This document shows positions 19,384 through 29,329 of a stretch of DNA of 64,000 bases, in pieces. The notes below the pieces were generated by a model. That model did no database searches. It saw only the letters and a program-made list of their open reading frames with translations, and was not told where the DNA came from. Position 1 is the stretch's first letter. Every line of letters begins with the position of its first letter. The translations under genes and the position numbers were made by a program. The DNA comes from Acinetobacter guillouiae CIP 63.46 (GTDB lineage: Bacteria > Pseudomonadota > Gammaproteobacteria > Pseudomonadales > Moraxellaceae). The DNA lies in contig NZ_KB849283.1 in assembly GCF_000368145.1 (NCBI RefSeq), forward strand, positions 124,001 to 188,000, written 5' to 3'.

Positions 19384-19717
19384 TAAATATTTAGTTGTTG
19401 GAATTGTATTTGCTGCGTGTTTGGTATTGATCATTTATACCCAACTCGATAGTGGAAAAAAAGAAGATAAGTCTTTGTCATTCAAAGCGAAGTTACAAAA
19501 GGAATTTCCAAATTATACTATTCTTGAACGGAATCAAAACTTTATAATTTGTCGTGAAGGGAGTAATCCACGTATCCCTGAAGAGTTGGTATTGATTCGT
19601 GTTGATTCTGAACAGAAGAAAAATCTAAGAACTTCTGGAAAAATGTTAATTGCAACCTATACGAAGCAGCCAAGTATTCGTGAGATTCGAAAAGATACTT
19701 TGCCTTATCTCACTTGA
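19376..19717 (+). CDS. Uncharacterised membrane-anchored protein
   Basis: The 113-residue protein has one N-terminal membrane helix (LVVGIVFAACLVLIIYTQL, about residues 5-23) and a small hydrophilic domain with FPNYTILERNQNFIICREG. No family is recognised. It starts eight bases inside the previous gene, indicating translational coupling with the secreted protein. The topology suggests a cytoplasmic-membrane anchor with a periplasmic or cytoplasmic domain of about 85 residues. Confidence 0.7.
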   Translation: MIDKYLVVGIVFAACLVLIIYTQLDSGKKEDKSLSFKAKLQKEFPNYTILERNQNFIICREGSNPRIPEELVLIRVDSEQKKNLRTSGKMLIATYTKQPSIREIRKDTLPYLT

Positions 19718-19847
19718 GATGGGCTCTACCATCTCAATAAATAGAAACCCTTTCAGATCATCTTGGTGATAGCGATAACTTGTTGATGATTGCAATAGCT
19801 TGGACTTTGACATGGGTAGAGTGAGGCGTTTTGGTGGTGTATATAAA

Positions 19848-20393
19848 TTAACGTCGACGACTACTATTGCGACTCCGCCCACGAGCCATACCGCCTAAAG
19901 CATTCAGTACAGCTAATTTGCTCATACTGCCAGAAGCATGGGCATGGCAAATTGCTGCAGCGAGTGCATCGGCAGCATCTTGTTGGGGTTGGATTGATAA
20001 GTTAAGTAACTTCATTACCATCATCTGAACTTGTTCTTTGTCTGCAGCACCATAGCCCACAACAGATTGTTTAATTTGACGGGCCGTATATTCTGCAACT
20101 TGTAAGTCTAAATTGACCAATGCTGCAATTGCCGCGCCACGCGCTTGTCCAAGTTTTAAAGCGGAATCAGGGTTTTGTGCCATAAATACTTGCTCTACAG
20201 CAGCTTCTGTAGGGCCATGAAACTGAACAATACGTTCAACTCCAGCAAAAATTCGTTTGAGTCGCTCAGGCATTTCTGTTGTTTCAGTGCGAATTGTACC
20301 AGCATCAACAAAAGTAAGTTTTTGACCATCTTTTTCAATGATGCCATAACCTGTTAAACGTGAACCGGGGTCAATTCCAATAATTAAAGGCAT
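19848..20393 (-). CDS. ruvC: Crossover junction endodeoxyribonuclease RuvC
   Basis: RuvC resolves Holliday junctions during recombination. The RNase-H-like fold begins [19 protein letters not shown] with the catalytic Asp7, and continues with [13 protein letters not shown] (catalytic Glu), [11 protein letters not shown] and the C-terminal [14 protein letters not shown] motif carrying the last acidic residues. The length of 181 residues includes a basic tail [10 protein letters not shown]. It is separated from ruvA and ruvB, as is common in Acinetobacter. Confidence 0.96.
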   Translation of the reverse strand: MPLIIGIDPGSRLTGYGIIEKDGQKLTFVDAGTIRTETTEMPERLKRIFAGVERIVQFHGPTEAAVEQVFMAQNPDSALKLGQARGAAIAALVNLDLQVAEYTARQIKQSVVGYGAADKEQVQMMVMKLLNLSIQPQQDAADALAAAICHAHASGSMSKLAVLNALGGMARGRSRNSSRRR

Positions 20394-20704
20394 AATACTG
20401 CTTATCGTAAGTCTTGCTTCAATTATATGATTCTAAAAATGAATTGTAAGTAAAATTTTAACTTAGTTGTATAATCAAAGTACACAACAGTATTATTTCC
20501 CTTAAGCACAACGCTAGGGTACTCATTATTTATAAAATCTTTGTCAATAAATCGCACAAATACATAAAATCGCTGTCAGAACACAAAATTACCCTTTAAA
20601 AATTTTTAACTGCCCATATAAATGATAGAAGCAACGAAATTCATTGTTTTTATATGTGAATTTTCAAGCTCACTTTTAATTTATCTTTGAGATGCCTTGT
20701 TTCG

Positions 20705-21274
20705 ATGAAACTTTTTCCTATTATTTTAATTGGTACGATTCTTGAAATTGCTGTATGGATTGGTGTAGCCCAATTCATTAGCGGTTGGTACGTATTTTTC
20801 TGGTTTATCATTGCTTTTGTAATTGGTTTAAACTTGTTGCGTTCAAGTACCGCAACAATTATGCCGCAATTACAACAAATGCAAATGACAGGAATGATGG
20901 GAAATGATCCTGCAATTGCCAAAAAAATGGCGACAGCATTTGCGGGCATTTTGTTGATGATTCCAGGTTTAATCACCGATGTCTTGGCGTTACTGGTTAT
21001 TCTTCCACCTGTACAGAATGCAATTAAAAATGCAGGTATGAAATATATGGCGAAAAAGCAACAAGCCATGATGAACAATATGATGGGTGGAATGGGGGAC
21101 ATGGGTGGTGCTCAAGGTCAAAATCCATTTGCAGATTTGATGCGTCAAATGCAGGATATGCAAAACCAGCAATCTGGTGGGCAATATCCTGATTCAACCA
21201 TTATTGATGGTGAGGCGCATGAAGTTGAACCGCAGCATAAACAAATTGAATTGAAAGATGTAAATAAAAAGTAA
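20705..21274 (+). CDS. fxsA: FxsA family membrane protein
   Basis: FxsA is an inner-membrane protein linked in E. coli to exclusion of phage T7; its molecular role is unclear. From the ATG at 20705 the product begins MKLFPIILIGTILEIAVWIG, the usual first helix, then the second helix pair including ATAFAGILLMIPGLITDVLALLVILPP, and a Met/Gln-rich cytoplasmic tail (QQAMMNNMMGGMGDMGGAQG). An upstream TTG at 20687 adds six residues, but the family normally starts at the chosen ATG. Confidence 0.88.
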   Translation: MKLFPIILIGTILEIAVWIGVAQFISGWYVFFWFIIAFVIGLNLLRSSTATIMPQLQQMQMTGMMGNDPAIAKKMATAFAGILLMIPGLITDVLALLVILPPVQNAIKNAGMKYMAKKQQAMMNNMMGGMGDMGGAQGQNPFADLMRQMQDMQNQQSGGQYPDSTIIDGEAHEVEPQHKQIELKDVNKK

Positions 21275-21301
21275 AATATAATCTACGATATTGAATAGAA
21301 C

Positions 21302-21326
21302 GCTGAATCAATGATTCGGCTTTTTT
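21302..21326 (+). terminator. Rho-independent terminator after fxsA
   Basis: A stem of about eight base pairs (GCTGAATC with its complement, one G-T pair) is followed by six T residues. Confidence 0.75.
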
Positions 21327-21418
21327 ATGTCTGAAATCAACGGAAGCAAGCATAATTTCTTAAACATATTTTTGATCAAACGATATAATCACTGAGTCAC
21401 AATTTCTAAGATTCTATT

Positions 21419-22048
21419 ATGTCGATGTTATTGACCATTTGTGCACTACACTTTGTTGCACAGTTGAGTCCTGGTCCAGATGTATTACTTGTCGCTAAAA
21501 GCTCAGCATCGACAACACGTGCCAATACTTTAAAAATCATTCTAGGCATCTCTGCTGGTGTGGTGGTATGGGTTGCATTAACTTTGCTTGGTTTTACGGT
21601 TTTATTGGAACAATGGCCGTGGATTCAACAAGTCTTGATGCTGATCGGGGGCTTATTCCTTGCTAAAATGGGCTATGCAATGTTGAGAGGCGGCATTGCA
21701 ACAGTTAAACAAAATACCAATTTAGATGGCGTGATAGAGCAGCCCCCTAAAAACTATTTTCTATTGGGGCTTTATACCAATTTAGCTAATCCTAAGATTG
21801 TGATTTATTTTAGTAGTGTTTTTTCATTGGCATTGAGTTCAACAGCAGGTGCAAATTTAAAACCGCAGTTGGCAGTGATTATTCCAATACAAACATTTTT
21901 AGTTTTCAGTCTGTTGATGATGATCATGTCAATTCCTAAAATTAAACGCGTTTATCAAAAATCAGGAAGTTATATCGATATTGTTTCAGGAAGCTTTTTC
22001 TTATTATTTGCCATTTTCCTTTGGGTCGATGTCTTGAAAATGTTTTAG
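21419..22048 (+). CDS. LysE family amino-acid exporter
   Basis: This is an inner-membrane translocator of the LysE/RhtB type, which exports amino acids or their derivatives. The diagnostic N-terminal signature is present (HFVAQLSPGPDVLLVAKSSA) and the protein of 209 residues has about six hydrophobic segments, with NPKIVIYFSSVFSLAL in the middle. The substrate cannot be told from sequence. The gene follows the fxsA terminator and ends next to a convergent small gene. Confidence 0.92.
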   Translation: MSMLLTICALHFVAQLSPGPDVLLVAKSSASTTRANTLKIILGISAGVVVWVALTLLGFTVLLEQWPWIQQVLMLIGGLFLAKMGYAMLRGGIATVKQNTNLDGVIEQPPKNYFLLGLYTNLANPKIVIYFSSVFSLALSSTAGANLKPQLAVIIPIQTFLVFSLLMMIMSIPKIKRVYQKSGSYIDIVSGSFFLLFAIFLWVDVLKMF

Positions 22049-22233
22049 TGGTCGGGATGTTGTTGAGGATTTACGGGTTGTTGTTGTGACTGTTGATCAT
22101 TGCGACTATCGTTTTGATCTTGAGTGGTATAGCGATGTGGATCTAAGGTTTTAATATTATTTTCAGATTGCGTGTATTTACGACTGCGATTTGCACGCTC
22201 TCTTAAACCGCCTTTTTTAATCAGCTGTACCAA
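22045..22233 (-). CDS. Possible small basic/Gln-rich protein
   Basis: A minus-strand frame of 62 codons from TTG at 22233 has a GGAG ribosome site six bases upstream on the minus strand. The product starts VQLIKKGGLRERANRSRKY and ends in a Gln/Pro/His-rich tail (SQQQPVNPQQHPDH). The open frame extends further upstream without an ATG near the ribosome site. Its stop overlaps the lysE-type stop in convergent fashion. No family is recognised; a chance frame is not excluded. Confidence 0.42.
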   Translation of the reverse strand: MVQLIKKGGLRERANRSRKYTQSENNIKTLDPHRYTTQDQNDSRNDQQSQQQPVNPQQHPDH

Positions 22234-22529
22234 AATAATCTCCAAAACAATATCTTTCACTTTACAGATTATAGCTTGAATCAATGTAATACAGAATATT
22301 GAATGAATGATCCACAATTTGATAGGTGTTGATTTATAATCAATTATTTTTAGTATATAAAGTTAAGTTATTGAACTTACATGAGAATATATTGAAACAA
22401 ATTTATCTTGTCAAAAGATACGAATCATGTACACTAAAAAAAGAAACAGATTTTTTGCATTACATATATGGATATAATTGTAGTGTAATAATTAAAAACA
22501 ATAATAGCGCCATAAAAGGAGATCTGAAT

Positions 22530-22781
22530 ATGATTCTACAATATCATTGTGCTTGTTGTGATGAAGCGGTCAGTTCAACACAAAAAGTTTGTCCAAAATG
22601 TGGCTCTCAACATATTAAAAGCCCATATGGATTATGGACGTTTTGTCTGGCTGCTTGTTTGATTGCAGCAGTAACGTTTAAAGTGGGACATATTTATTTG
22701 CAAAATCACAATACAGAAACGCCAGCGCAAGTTTCTTTATTGAGTGTGTTACAGCCAGATGCTAAATCAGGTGGTCAATAA
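22530..22781 (+). CDS. Small zinc-ribbon membrane protein
   Basis: The 83-residue protein has two CxxC pairs, CACC at about residues 7-10 and CPKC near 22-25, forming a probable zinc ribbon, followed by one membrane helix (WTFCLAACLIAAVTFKVGHIY) and a short tail. The ATG at 22530 is supported by AAGGAG 8 bases upstream. A longer in-frame extension to 22326 exists but lacks a ribosome site and codes for unlikely sequence. Function unknown. Confidence 0.8.
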   Translation: MILQYHCACCDEAVSSTQKVCPKCGSQHIKSPYGLWTFCLAACLIAAVTFKVGHIYLQNHNTETPAQVSLLSVLQPDAKSGGQ

Positions 22782-22990
22782 GTGCTGTAAATGATTGGTT
22801 GAATTGTGTAAAGGTTTGATTGGGCTTTGAAGAACAATAAAATTACATCATGCTAATGATTAAAATAAACAAACCATTAGATATGTTTTAAAGCTATAAA
22901 TATCGATAAGATATTTAAGATATAGATATTAAGTGGAGTAGAGGAGGAAAAATTTTGAGGTATTCATCCCGATAACATTAATTCAATAAA

Positions 22991-23015
22991 AAAGCTCGCA
23001 TTTGCGAGCTTTTTT
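22991..23015 (-). terminator. Terminator downstream of metK
   Basis: An eight-bp core stem (AGCTCGCA 22993-23000 with TGCGAGCT 23003-23010), extended by flanking A and T tracts, lies just past metK and can act in either direction. Confidence 0.85.
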
Positions 23016-23037
23016 AGATTTAGATCTTAGGCTAGAA

Positions 23038-24204
23038 TTACAAATTTGCAGAAGCTTTAAGCGCTTCAACTTTATCTGTTTTTTCCCAAGTAAATGCAGT
23101 ATCTGAACCTTCACGACCAAAATGACCATAAGCAGCAGTTTGCTTATACATCGGTTGAATTAGGTCAAGCATACGGGTGATACCGTATGGACGTAAGTCA
23201 AAATGCTCACGAACCAATTGGATAATCAATTCATCAGATACTTTGCCTGTATTAAATGTGTTGATCGAAATCGAAGTCGGCTCAGCAACACCAATTGCAT
23301 AAGACACTTGAATTTCACATTTATCCGCCAAACCTGCTGCAACAATATTTTTTGCAACATAACGGCCTGCATACGCAGCAGAACGGTCAACTTTTGATGG
23401 ATCTTTACCCGAGAAAGCACCGCCACCATGACGCGCCATACCACCGTAAGTATCGACAATGATTTTACGACCGGTTAAACCACAGTCACCCACTGGACCA
23501 CCAATCACAAATAACCCTGTTGGGTTGATGTGAAATTTAGTACCTGCATGGAACATTTCAGCAGGGATAATCTTTTTCACGATTTCTTCAATCACAGCTT
23601 CTTTAAGATTAGCTTGTGAAATTTCAGGATCGTGCTGAGTTGAAAGAACAACTGCATCTAGGCGAACAGGTTTACCATTTTCATAGGCAAATGTTACTTG
23701 GCTTTTTGCATCTGGGCGTAACCACGGTAGTGCGCCGTTACGACGTAATTCAGCTTGTTTTTCCATTAAGCGATGCGCATATGAAATCGGTGCTGGCATC
23801 AACACATCAGTTTCACGGCTTGCATAACCAAACATTAAACCTTGGTCACCTGCACCTTGGTCTTCTGGTTTTTGACGGTCTACACCTTGTGCAATTTCAG
23901 GTGATTGTTTACCCACCATGTTAATCACAGCACAAGTTGAACCATCAAAACCTAAATCGGTATGGTGATAGCCAATTCCATTTACGGTATTGCGGACAAT
24001 AGTTTCAAAATCGACATTTGCAGTCGTTGTAATTTCACCTGCAAGAACGACTGCACCAGTTTTTACTAATGTTTCGCATGCAACCCTAGCGTATGGGTCT
24101 TCTTTTAAGATTGCATCCAAGATAGCGTCACTGATTTGGTCAGCCATTTTATCTGGATGGCCTTCGCTCACAGATTCCGAAGTAAAAACAGCATACTCGC
24201 GCAT
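23038..24204 (-). CDS. metK: S-adenosylmethionine synthetase
   Basis: MetK makes S-adenosylmethionine from methionine and ATP. The N-terminal [20 protein letters not shown] motif, [12 protein letters not shown] and [19 protein letters not shown] are all present, and the length of 388 residues is normal. It is monocistronic, with a terminator downstream and a long divergent region upstream shared with tkt. I see no obvious SAM riboswitch in that region. Confidence 0.98.
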   Translation of the reverse strand: MREYAVFTSESVSEGHPDKMADQISDAILDAILKEDPYARVACETLVKTGAVVLAGEITTTANVDFETIVRNTVNGIGYHHTDLGFDGSTCAVINMVGKQSPEIAQGVDRQKPEDQGAGDQGLMFGYASRETDVLMPAPISYAHRLMEKQAELRRNGALPWLRPDAKSQVTFAYENGKPVRLDAVVLSTQHDPEISQANLKEAVIEEIVKKIIPAEMFHAGTKFHINPTGLFVIGGPVGDCGLTGRKIIVDTYGGMARHGGGAFSGKDPSKVDRSAAYAGRYVAKNIVAAGLADKCEIQVSYAIGVAEPTSISINTFNTGKVSDELIIQLVREHFDLRPYGITRMLDLIQPMYKQTAAYGHFGREGSDTAFTWEKTDKVEALKASANL

Positions 24205-24772
24205 GAAAGTCCTATCACAGTAATTTATAAAGACGCAATATGTTACATCGACTTCAGCCTGAGGACTAGCATTACCTGACTAAAATGCATGAATTAAATT
24301 CATTTTCATGTGTTTTTAATTGATATGCTCATTAGAAAAATTGATAAAAGATTACGATTGAGTCCTGTTTCTTGGAAAATTTGCAAAAGCAGGGATATTT
24401 GCATTCAAGTTATCATGACTTTTTATCGCGTGAAACGCTTTAGCAAGATCTTGTTCTATTGAATATTGATCAGCATGAAATTTTCAATATTTAGACTGAA
24501 TAGGGTGGTGAAAGAATATCCGAATGTAAATGCATCGCTTAAACATAATCAAATTTGTTTTGCTGATGTTGAGATGTTCGATGTGAATAAGAAAAAAGAC
24601 CGTTTTTAACGTTGATTTAAGACTATTCGGTATATTTTTTAATTAATTTGCAACCTAAGCGGATAAATATAGACTTAAGTCTTTACCCTGATCGCTTTTT
24701 TTAAGACAATACATCCCAGTTTTTGAATTTTCTATTCATCTTCCTATATTTTAATTTATTGGACTCTGATTT
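24205..24772. other. Divergent intergenic region between metK and tkt
   Basis: This region of about 570 bases must contain the promoters of both neighbours. I found no credible coding frame, no strong terminator and no recognisable riboswitch in it. Confidence 0.5.
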
Positions 24773-26761
24773 ATGACAACCCCGCTGAATGAACGTCGTA
24801 TAGCTAACGCAATTCGTGTATTGGCTATGGATGCTGTGCAAAAAGCTAATTCTGGACATCCAGGTGCTCCAATGGGGATGGCAGATATCGCTGATGTCGT
24901 ATGGCGTGAATTTTTAAACCATAATCCAAGCAACCCACAATGGGCAAACCGTGACCGTTTTGTATTGTCAAATGGCCATGGTTCAATGTTGCAATATGCT
25001 TTGCTTCATTTAACTGGTTATGATCTTTCTATTGAAGATATTAAACAATTCCGCCAATTACATTCTAAAACTCCTGGTCACCCAGAATTAGGTTATGCAC
25101 CAGGGATTGAAACGACAACAGGTCCACTTGGTCAAGGTGTTGCCAATGCTGTAGGTTTTGCACTTGCTGAGAAAACTTTAGCGGCACAATTTAATAAAGA
25201 AGATATTCAAGTTGTAGATCATTTCACTTACTGTTTCTTGGGTGATGGTTGCTTAATGGAAGGTATTTCCCATGAAGCATGTTCACTTGCTGGAACATTA
25301 GGTCTCGGAAAACTCGTTGTTTATTATGATGACAACGGTATTTCTATTGATGGTGAAGTAGAAGGCTGGTTCTCTGACGATACAGAAGAGCGCTTTAAAG
25401 CATATGGTTGGCAAGTACTTCGTGCAGACGGTCATGATGCAGATGCAATTCGTGCTGCAACAGTTGCTGCGCGTGCAGAAAGCTCGAAACCAACGTTGAT
25501 TATCTGTAAAACGATTATTGGTTTAGGTTCGCCAAACAAACAAGGTAAAGAAGATTGCCACGGCGCACCATTGGGTAATGATGAAATTACATTAACTCGT
25601 GAAGCATTGGGTTGGAAAGAAGAGCCGTTTGTTATTCCTGCTGATGTTTATACAGCTTGGGATGCAAAAGCAAAAGGTTCAGCTTCTGAAGCTGCTTGGA
25701 ATGACATTTTTGCAACCTATGCTGCAAAATACCCAACTGAAGCAGCTGAGTTAAAACGCCGTGTGAATGGTGACTTGCCTGAAGAATTTTTGGCACAAGC
25801 GGATGCTTATATTGCTGAAGTGAATGCAAAAGGTGAAACCATTGCAACGCGTAAAGCAAGCCAAAATGCGATTCAAGAATTTGCACCTTTACTACCTGAA
25901 ATCTTAGGTGGCTCTGCTGACTTGGCTGGTTCAAACCTTACACTTTGGAAAGGCGCGAAAGGGGTTGAGTCTGATCCTGCGGGTAATTACGTACATTATG
26001 GTGTGCGTGAGTTTGGTATGACTGCAATTGCCAATGGTGTAGCATTGCATGGTGGTTTCATTCCTTATGTAGCAACCTTCCTTATGTTTATGGAATATGC
26101 TCGTAATGCAGTTCGTATGTCTGCATTGATGAAACAACGTGTGATCCATGTTTATACTCATGACTCAATTGGTCTAGGTGAAGATGGTCCAACGCATCAA
26201 CCTGTTGAGCAAATTGCCTCTTTACGCGGCACACCAAATTTAAATACATGGCGTCCATGTGACACAGTTGAAGCGTCTATTTCTTGGAAATCTGCTTTAA
26301 CACGTAACGAAGGTCCTACAGCGTTAATTTTCTCTCGTCAAAACTTACCATTCCAAACACGTACTCAAGCTCAGATTGAGAATGTTGTGAAAGGTGGTTA
26401 TGTATTGGCTGAAGAAAAAGGCGAATTAAAAGCGATCATTATTGCGACTGGTTCAGAAGTTTCATTGGCGATGGAAGCATATGCACAACTTGATGGTGTA
26501 CGTGTAGTGTCTATGCCATGTGCGGAAGAATTTGTGAAGCAAGATGCTGCATATCGTGAAGCAGTTTTGCCATCAAATATCCGTGCACGTGTTGCAGTTG
26601 AAGCTGGACATGTAGATTACTGGTGGAAATTTGTAGGTTTAGACGGCAAAGTCATTGGTATGTCAACTTATGGTGAGTCTGCACCAGCTAAAGATTTATT
26701 CCAATTCTTTGGTATTACCACTGAAGCTGTTGTTGGCGCTGTACAAGAATTAACTGCTTAA
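24773..26761 (+). CDS. tkt: Transketolase
   Basis: Transketolase moves two-carbon units between sugar phosphates in the pentose phosphate pathway using thiamine diphosphate. The cofactor motif begins [14 protein letters not shown] (about residue 157) and ends in [13 protein letters not shown]. Other conserved parts are [12 protein letters not shown] near the N terminus and [19 protein letters not shown] in the central domain. The length of 662 residues is normal. A clear terminator follows, and the AT-rich island begins immediately after it. Confidence 0.98.
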   Translation: MTTPLNERRIANAIRVLAMDAVQKANSGHPGAPMGMADIADVVWREFLNHNPSNPQWANRDRFVLSNGHGSMLQYALLHLTGYDLSIEDIKQFRQLHSKTPGHPELGYAPGIETTTGPLGQGVANAVGFALAEKTLAAQFNKEDIQVVDHFTYCFLGDGCLMEGISHEACSLAGTLGLGKLVVYYDDNGISIDGEVEGWFSDDTEERFKAYGWQVLRADGHDADAIRAATVAARAESSKPTLIICKTIIGLGSPNKQGKEDCHGAPLGNDEITLTREALGWKEEPFVIPADVYTAWDAKAKGSASEAAWNDIFATYAAKYPTEAAELKRRVNGDLPEEFLAQADAYIAEVNAKGETIATRKASQNAIQEFAPLLPEILGGSADLAGSNLTLWKGAKGVESDPAGNYVHYGVREFGMTAIANGVALHGGFIPYVATFLMFMEYARNAVRMSALMKQRVIHVYTHDSIGLGEDGPTHQPVEQIASLRGTPNLNTWRPCDTVEASISWKSALTRNEGPTALIFSRQNLPFQTRTQAQIENVVKGGYVLAEEKGELKAIIIATGSEVSLAMEAYAQLDGVRVVSMPCAEEFVKQDAAYREAVLPSNIRARVAVEAGHVDYWWKFVGLDGKVIGMSTYGESAPAKDLFQFFGITTEAVVGAVQELTA

Positions 26762-26784
26762 TTCTTGTATCGTTTTAAATATGG

Positions 26785-26811
26785 AAACGCTCCGCTAGGG
26801 GCGTTTTTTAT
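26785..26811 (+). terminator. Rho-independent terminator after tkt
   Basis: A nine-bp stem AAACGCTCC with GGGGCGTTT (one G-T pair) and a four-base loop are followed by T residues. Confidence 0.88.
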
Positions 26812-27781
26812 TGTTTTCTATTATAATATTATTTATTAATTTGATTAAAAATAGTGATTTATAAATTATTTTTCAATTGATTGAATTTAAATTACAATGA
26901 ATTATAAATTCTAGTGCAACAAAATTGCAACTTTTCAAAAGAGAAATGGCAGGGTAATAGTTACCGTTAAAATAAAAGATCATCCACTAAAATTAAAGAC
27001 TTTTAAATTAATACATGGGGCGAAGGTATGGATATAGTACAAACTAGACTTCAGTTAAAAGTGAAAGAGTAAAGGTCTATATATATTTAATTTTTAAAGA
27101 TGTTCCATGCTAAGTACAGTTGACACTTTCTAAACTTAAATTTGGAGAGTTTAATTAAAACAATACAGCGGGATTACAGCTTCGCTTTTAAATTATCTGT
27201 AGTTAAAAAGGTAAATCACTTATAAAAAAGCTCAAAAAATATGGAATACAAGGTTGTATTACTGTTTTAGTTTGGTTTGGAAAGAATGATAGATTAGAGT
27301 CAAGGGCTTATTTCGTCATCAGGAAAAGTAAATGTTTGATCCTTTATTTATATTGAATAATGTTGCAAATCAAAAGTAATGATGTCAAGGCTATTGTAAG
27401 AAAATATTAAGTCAGATTATCGTATTTACCTGCATTGCAGTCTTAATCTAAATTCGATAGAGAAGGTGTTTTATTCTAAAGTAAAAGTCAGACATATAGA
27501 GGGTTCATATAATCAGAATATGTAACAAGCCTTAATAGGTCGTATTTAGACAAATGTAGTAAACTTTCTCTAATGATCTATAGTCTTTATTTAATTAGCT
27601 ATAGTTTGGTATTAAATTCTTATGAGAAATGACGAATGTTAAATTATATTAACAGCATCAATAACATTCATACAGTTTTTATTCTATATGCTGTTTTTAT
27701 TAGCCATCGTGTTAGGCCTAAATTATTTATAATCGATTTTATGGACTGATCGCATCAGGCTTCAACTGAGAAAAAATCATG

Positions 27782-27806
27782 AAAACCTCCAGTTAGAGGT
27801 TTTTTA
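27782..27806 (+). terminator. Isolated rho-independent terminator
   Basis: An eight-bp stem (AAAACCTC, 27782-27789, with GAGGTTTT, 27796-27803) and a T-run. No gene is seen immediately upstream, so it may close a small RNA or a decayed gene. Confidence 0.65.
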
Positions 27807-27935
27807 CCTTATATGGATCTTTGGTATGTATTTTAATAAAAAATGGTTTTTAAACTATGTGTTTTTAGTCATAAAAAATTGAAATAGTGATTTTTGTCAT
27901 GTATTGTGAAAATGAAAATGCTTATTAGAGTTTAT

Positions 27936-27971
27936 ATACCCATCTTTCCCCAAAGTATGGGTATTTTTTTA
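27936..27971 (+). terminator. Terminator-like hairpin before a small gene
   Basis: Arms ATACCCAT (27936-27943) and ATGGGTAT (27957-27964) are followed by a run of T residues. It lies about 30 bases upstream of the 42-residue gene and has a diverged counterpart near 29243. Confidence 0.65.
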
Positions 27972-28003
27972 TTAACCGCATGATATCTTTAGAGGGACTG
28001 ATT

Positions 28004-28132
28004 TTGATCCAATATTTAAAATGTATTTTTGGCTTTCATCGTTTAATTGATACTCATTATTGTAACGATGGGAAATTAAAGGTTTGTCGTCATTGTTTAA
28101 AAGTCATTAATGAATATTCAAATACTGTATAA
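28004..28132 (+). CDS. 42-residue Cys/His-rich small protein
   Basis: A TTG at 28004 lies seven bases after a strong ribosome site (AGAGGG, 27991-27996). The product has 42 residues, beginning MIQYLKCIFGFHRLIDTHYC and containing the later pair CRHC. The spacing of Cys and His (C7, H12, C20, C29, C32 by my count) suggests a small metal-binding knuckle, similar in style to Cys-rich small proteins found on phages and islands. No family is assigned with certainty. It lies in the AT-rich island with a terminator hairpin upstream. Confidence 0.6.
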   Translation: MIQYLKCIFGFHRLIDTHYCNDGKLKVCRHCLKVINEYSNTV

Positions 28133-28869
28133 AATATACAAATTTCTCCAGATAAGATCATTTTCTGATTGTAAATTGAACCAATTTTATTAAGCGAGCA
28201 GTGATATTTTTGAAAATGATATAAATAAAGTAGTAGTTCCATTTTATTGATTGTGAGAACAACAATTTTTTTATGTGGAATAGTTATTGAACGCAGTATA
28301 GTCAGATATGATGGATATAACACTACTGACAATGTTATATCTATATTTATGCATGCTAGTTGTGCTGCTAGAGTAGAGAAAGAATGATTGTTGAGGGTTT
28401 ACTCAATTGAAGATAATTTTTTTATTAGAGAAGTGATTTAAATTTATTAAAATGTTACACAATTCACATAAATTATTGAAAATGTGATTGCTAAATTATT
28501 ATGGAGTATTAATATGTAATTGTCCTTAATCTTCGCATAATTAAGGACACGCCCTACAGGGATGTAGGGTCTGTTAATGTAAAATTTACTTAGCCTAATC
28601 GTTTTTTGGTTGGGCTTTTTACTTACTAAAATAAAAATTTTAAAAACATAGTTTTTAAAAGGTTGTATTTAAAATTCTAATTAAATTAAATTCTAACCCT
28701 CTTTTTCAGCATTCTAAAGAGGTATTGGTTTCATGAAAACAGAAAGTCTTGATTGGAACAGGAAAAAATTGATGTGATTTAATTTAAAGACAAGCTAATC
28801 ATAATTCATCGATTGAGGCATAGTTAATTTTAAATTTATCCATAGTTGAAAATTTGAGTATTAAAAATA
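28133..28869. other. AT-rich spacer with structured segment
   Basis: No credible gene is seen. The notable content is the stacked hairpin block at 28521-28569 and the terminator at 28592-28621. Two very short frames (12 and 14 codons) were considered and are not supported. Confidence 0.5.
28521..28621 (+). ncRNA. Possible small structured RNA with terminator
   Basis: Three hairpins follow each other: TGTCCTTAA with TTAAGGACA (28521-28529/28541-28549, perfect), CCCTACA with TGTAGGG (28552-28558/28563-28569, perfect) and a terminator stem AGCCTAA/TTGGGCT (28592-28598/28610-28616) with a T-run. The arrangement in a region without genes is what a small RNA 3' part would look like. Promoter and family are not identified. 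Confidence 0.35.
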
Positions 28870-29097
28870 ATGAATAAAGAGCAACTCTTAAAAGCTTTGG
28901 AGGAGTCCAAGCAAGAAATTGGCTGTCTTCGTTATGAGAATGAACAGCTTCTTACAATTGTAATTGACTCCACACAACATGTAATAAGGGCTAATGAGAT
29001 GGAGGCGAATTATCAAAAAAAAATTGATCAGATGATCTCTCTCATAAGAAACAGATATGATGCTAATTTTAAAATTGAAAATATCCATGAATTTTAA
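28870..29097 (+). CDS. Small coiled-coil protein, unknown
   Basis: The 75-residue product is highly charged and helical (LLKALEESKQEIGCLRYENE, then ANYQKKIDQMISLIRNRYD), with a heptad-like pattern over about residues 5-60. This style is typical of small phage or island proteins. The ribosome site is weak, with only GAG some 12 bases before the ATG. No family is recognised and no neighbour gives a function. Confidence 0.5.
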   Translation: MNKEQLLKALEESKQEIGCLRYENEQLLTIVIDSTQHVIRANEMEANYQKKIDQMISLIRNRYDANFKIENIHEF

Positions 29098-29213
29098 AAA
29101 AATAATTTCAAATTATAATCTGAGATTGTTATGTATTTTAATGAGAAATAGTTATTATAATGTGTATTTTAACTAAAATAAAATTGAAAAGAGTGGGTGT
29201 GGTGTATATCATT

Positions 29214-29241
29214 AAATTCAATAAAAATATTTATTGAATTT
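29214..29241. repeat. Perfect 12-bp inverted repeat
   Basis: Arms 29214-29225 and 29230-29241 (AAATTCAATAAA and its complement) around a four-base loop. It is AT-rich, lies between two small genes, and may be a weak terminator. Confidence 0.55.
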
Positions 29242-29329
29242 TATTTACCTGTCTTTTTCTAAAGTGTAGTTGTTTTTTTAATGCTGGTTATTTTTTAATA
29301 AATTGTGCTAAATTTAGTGAGATTGAATT

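Larger units (their letters stand above)
26812..28003. other. AT-rich stretch without long genes
   Basis: About 1.2 kb of very AT-rich DNA with stop codons in all frames. It contains two isolated terminator-like hairpins (27782 and 27936) that imply short transcripts. No coding frame above about 40 codons looks real. Confidence 0.55.

Noticed and set aside
22326-22529. N-terminal extension of the zinc-ribbon protein
   Set aside because: No ribosome site and unlikely residue content; the ATG at 22530 has AAGGAG upstream.
28090-28332. Minus-strand 80-codon frame in the island
   Set aside because: It overlaps the end of the better supported 42-residue gene, has no ribosome site and its composition looks random.
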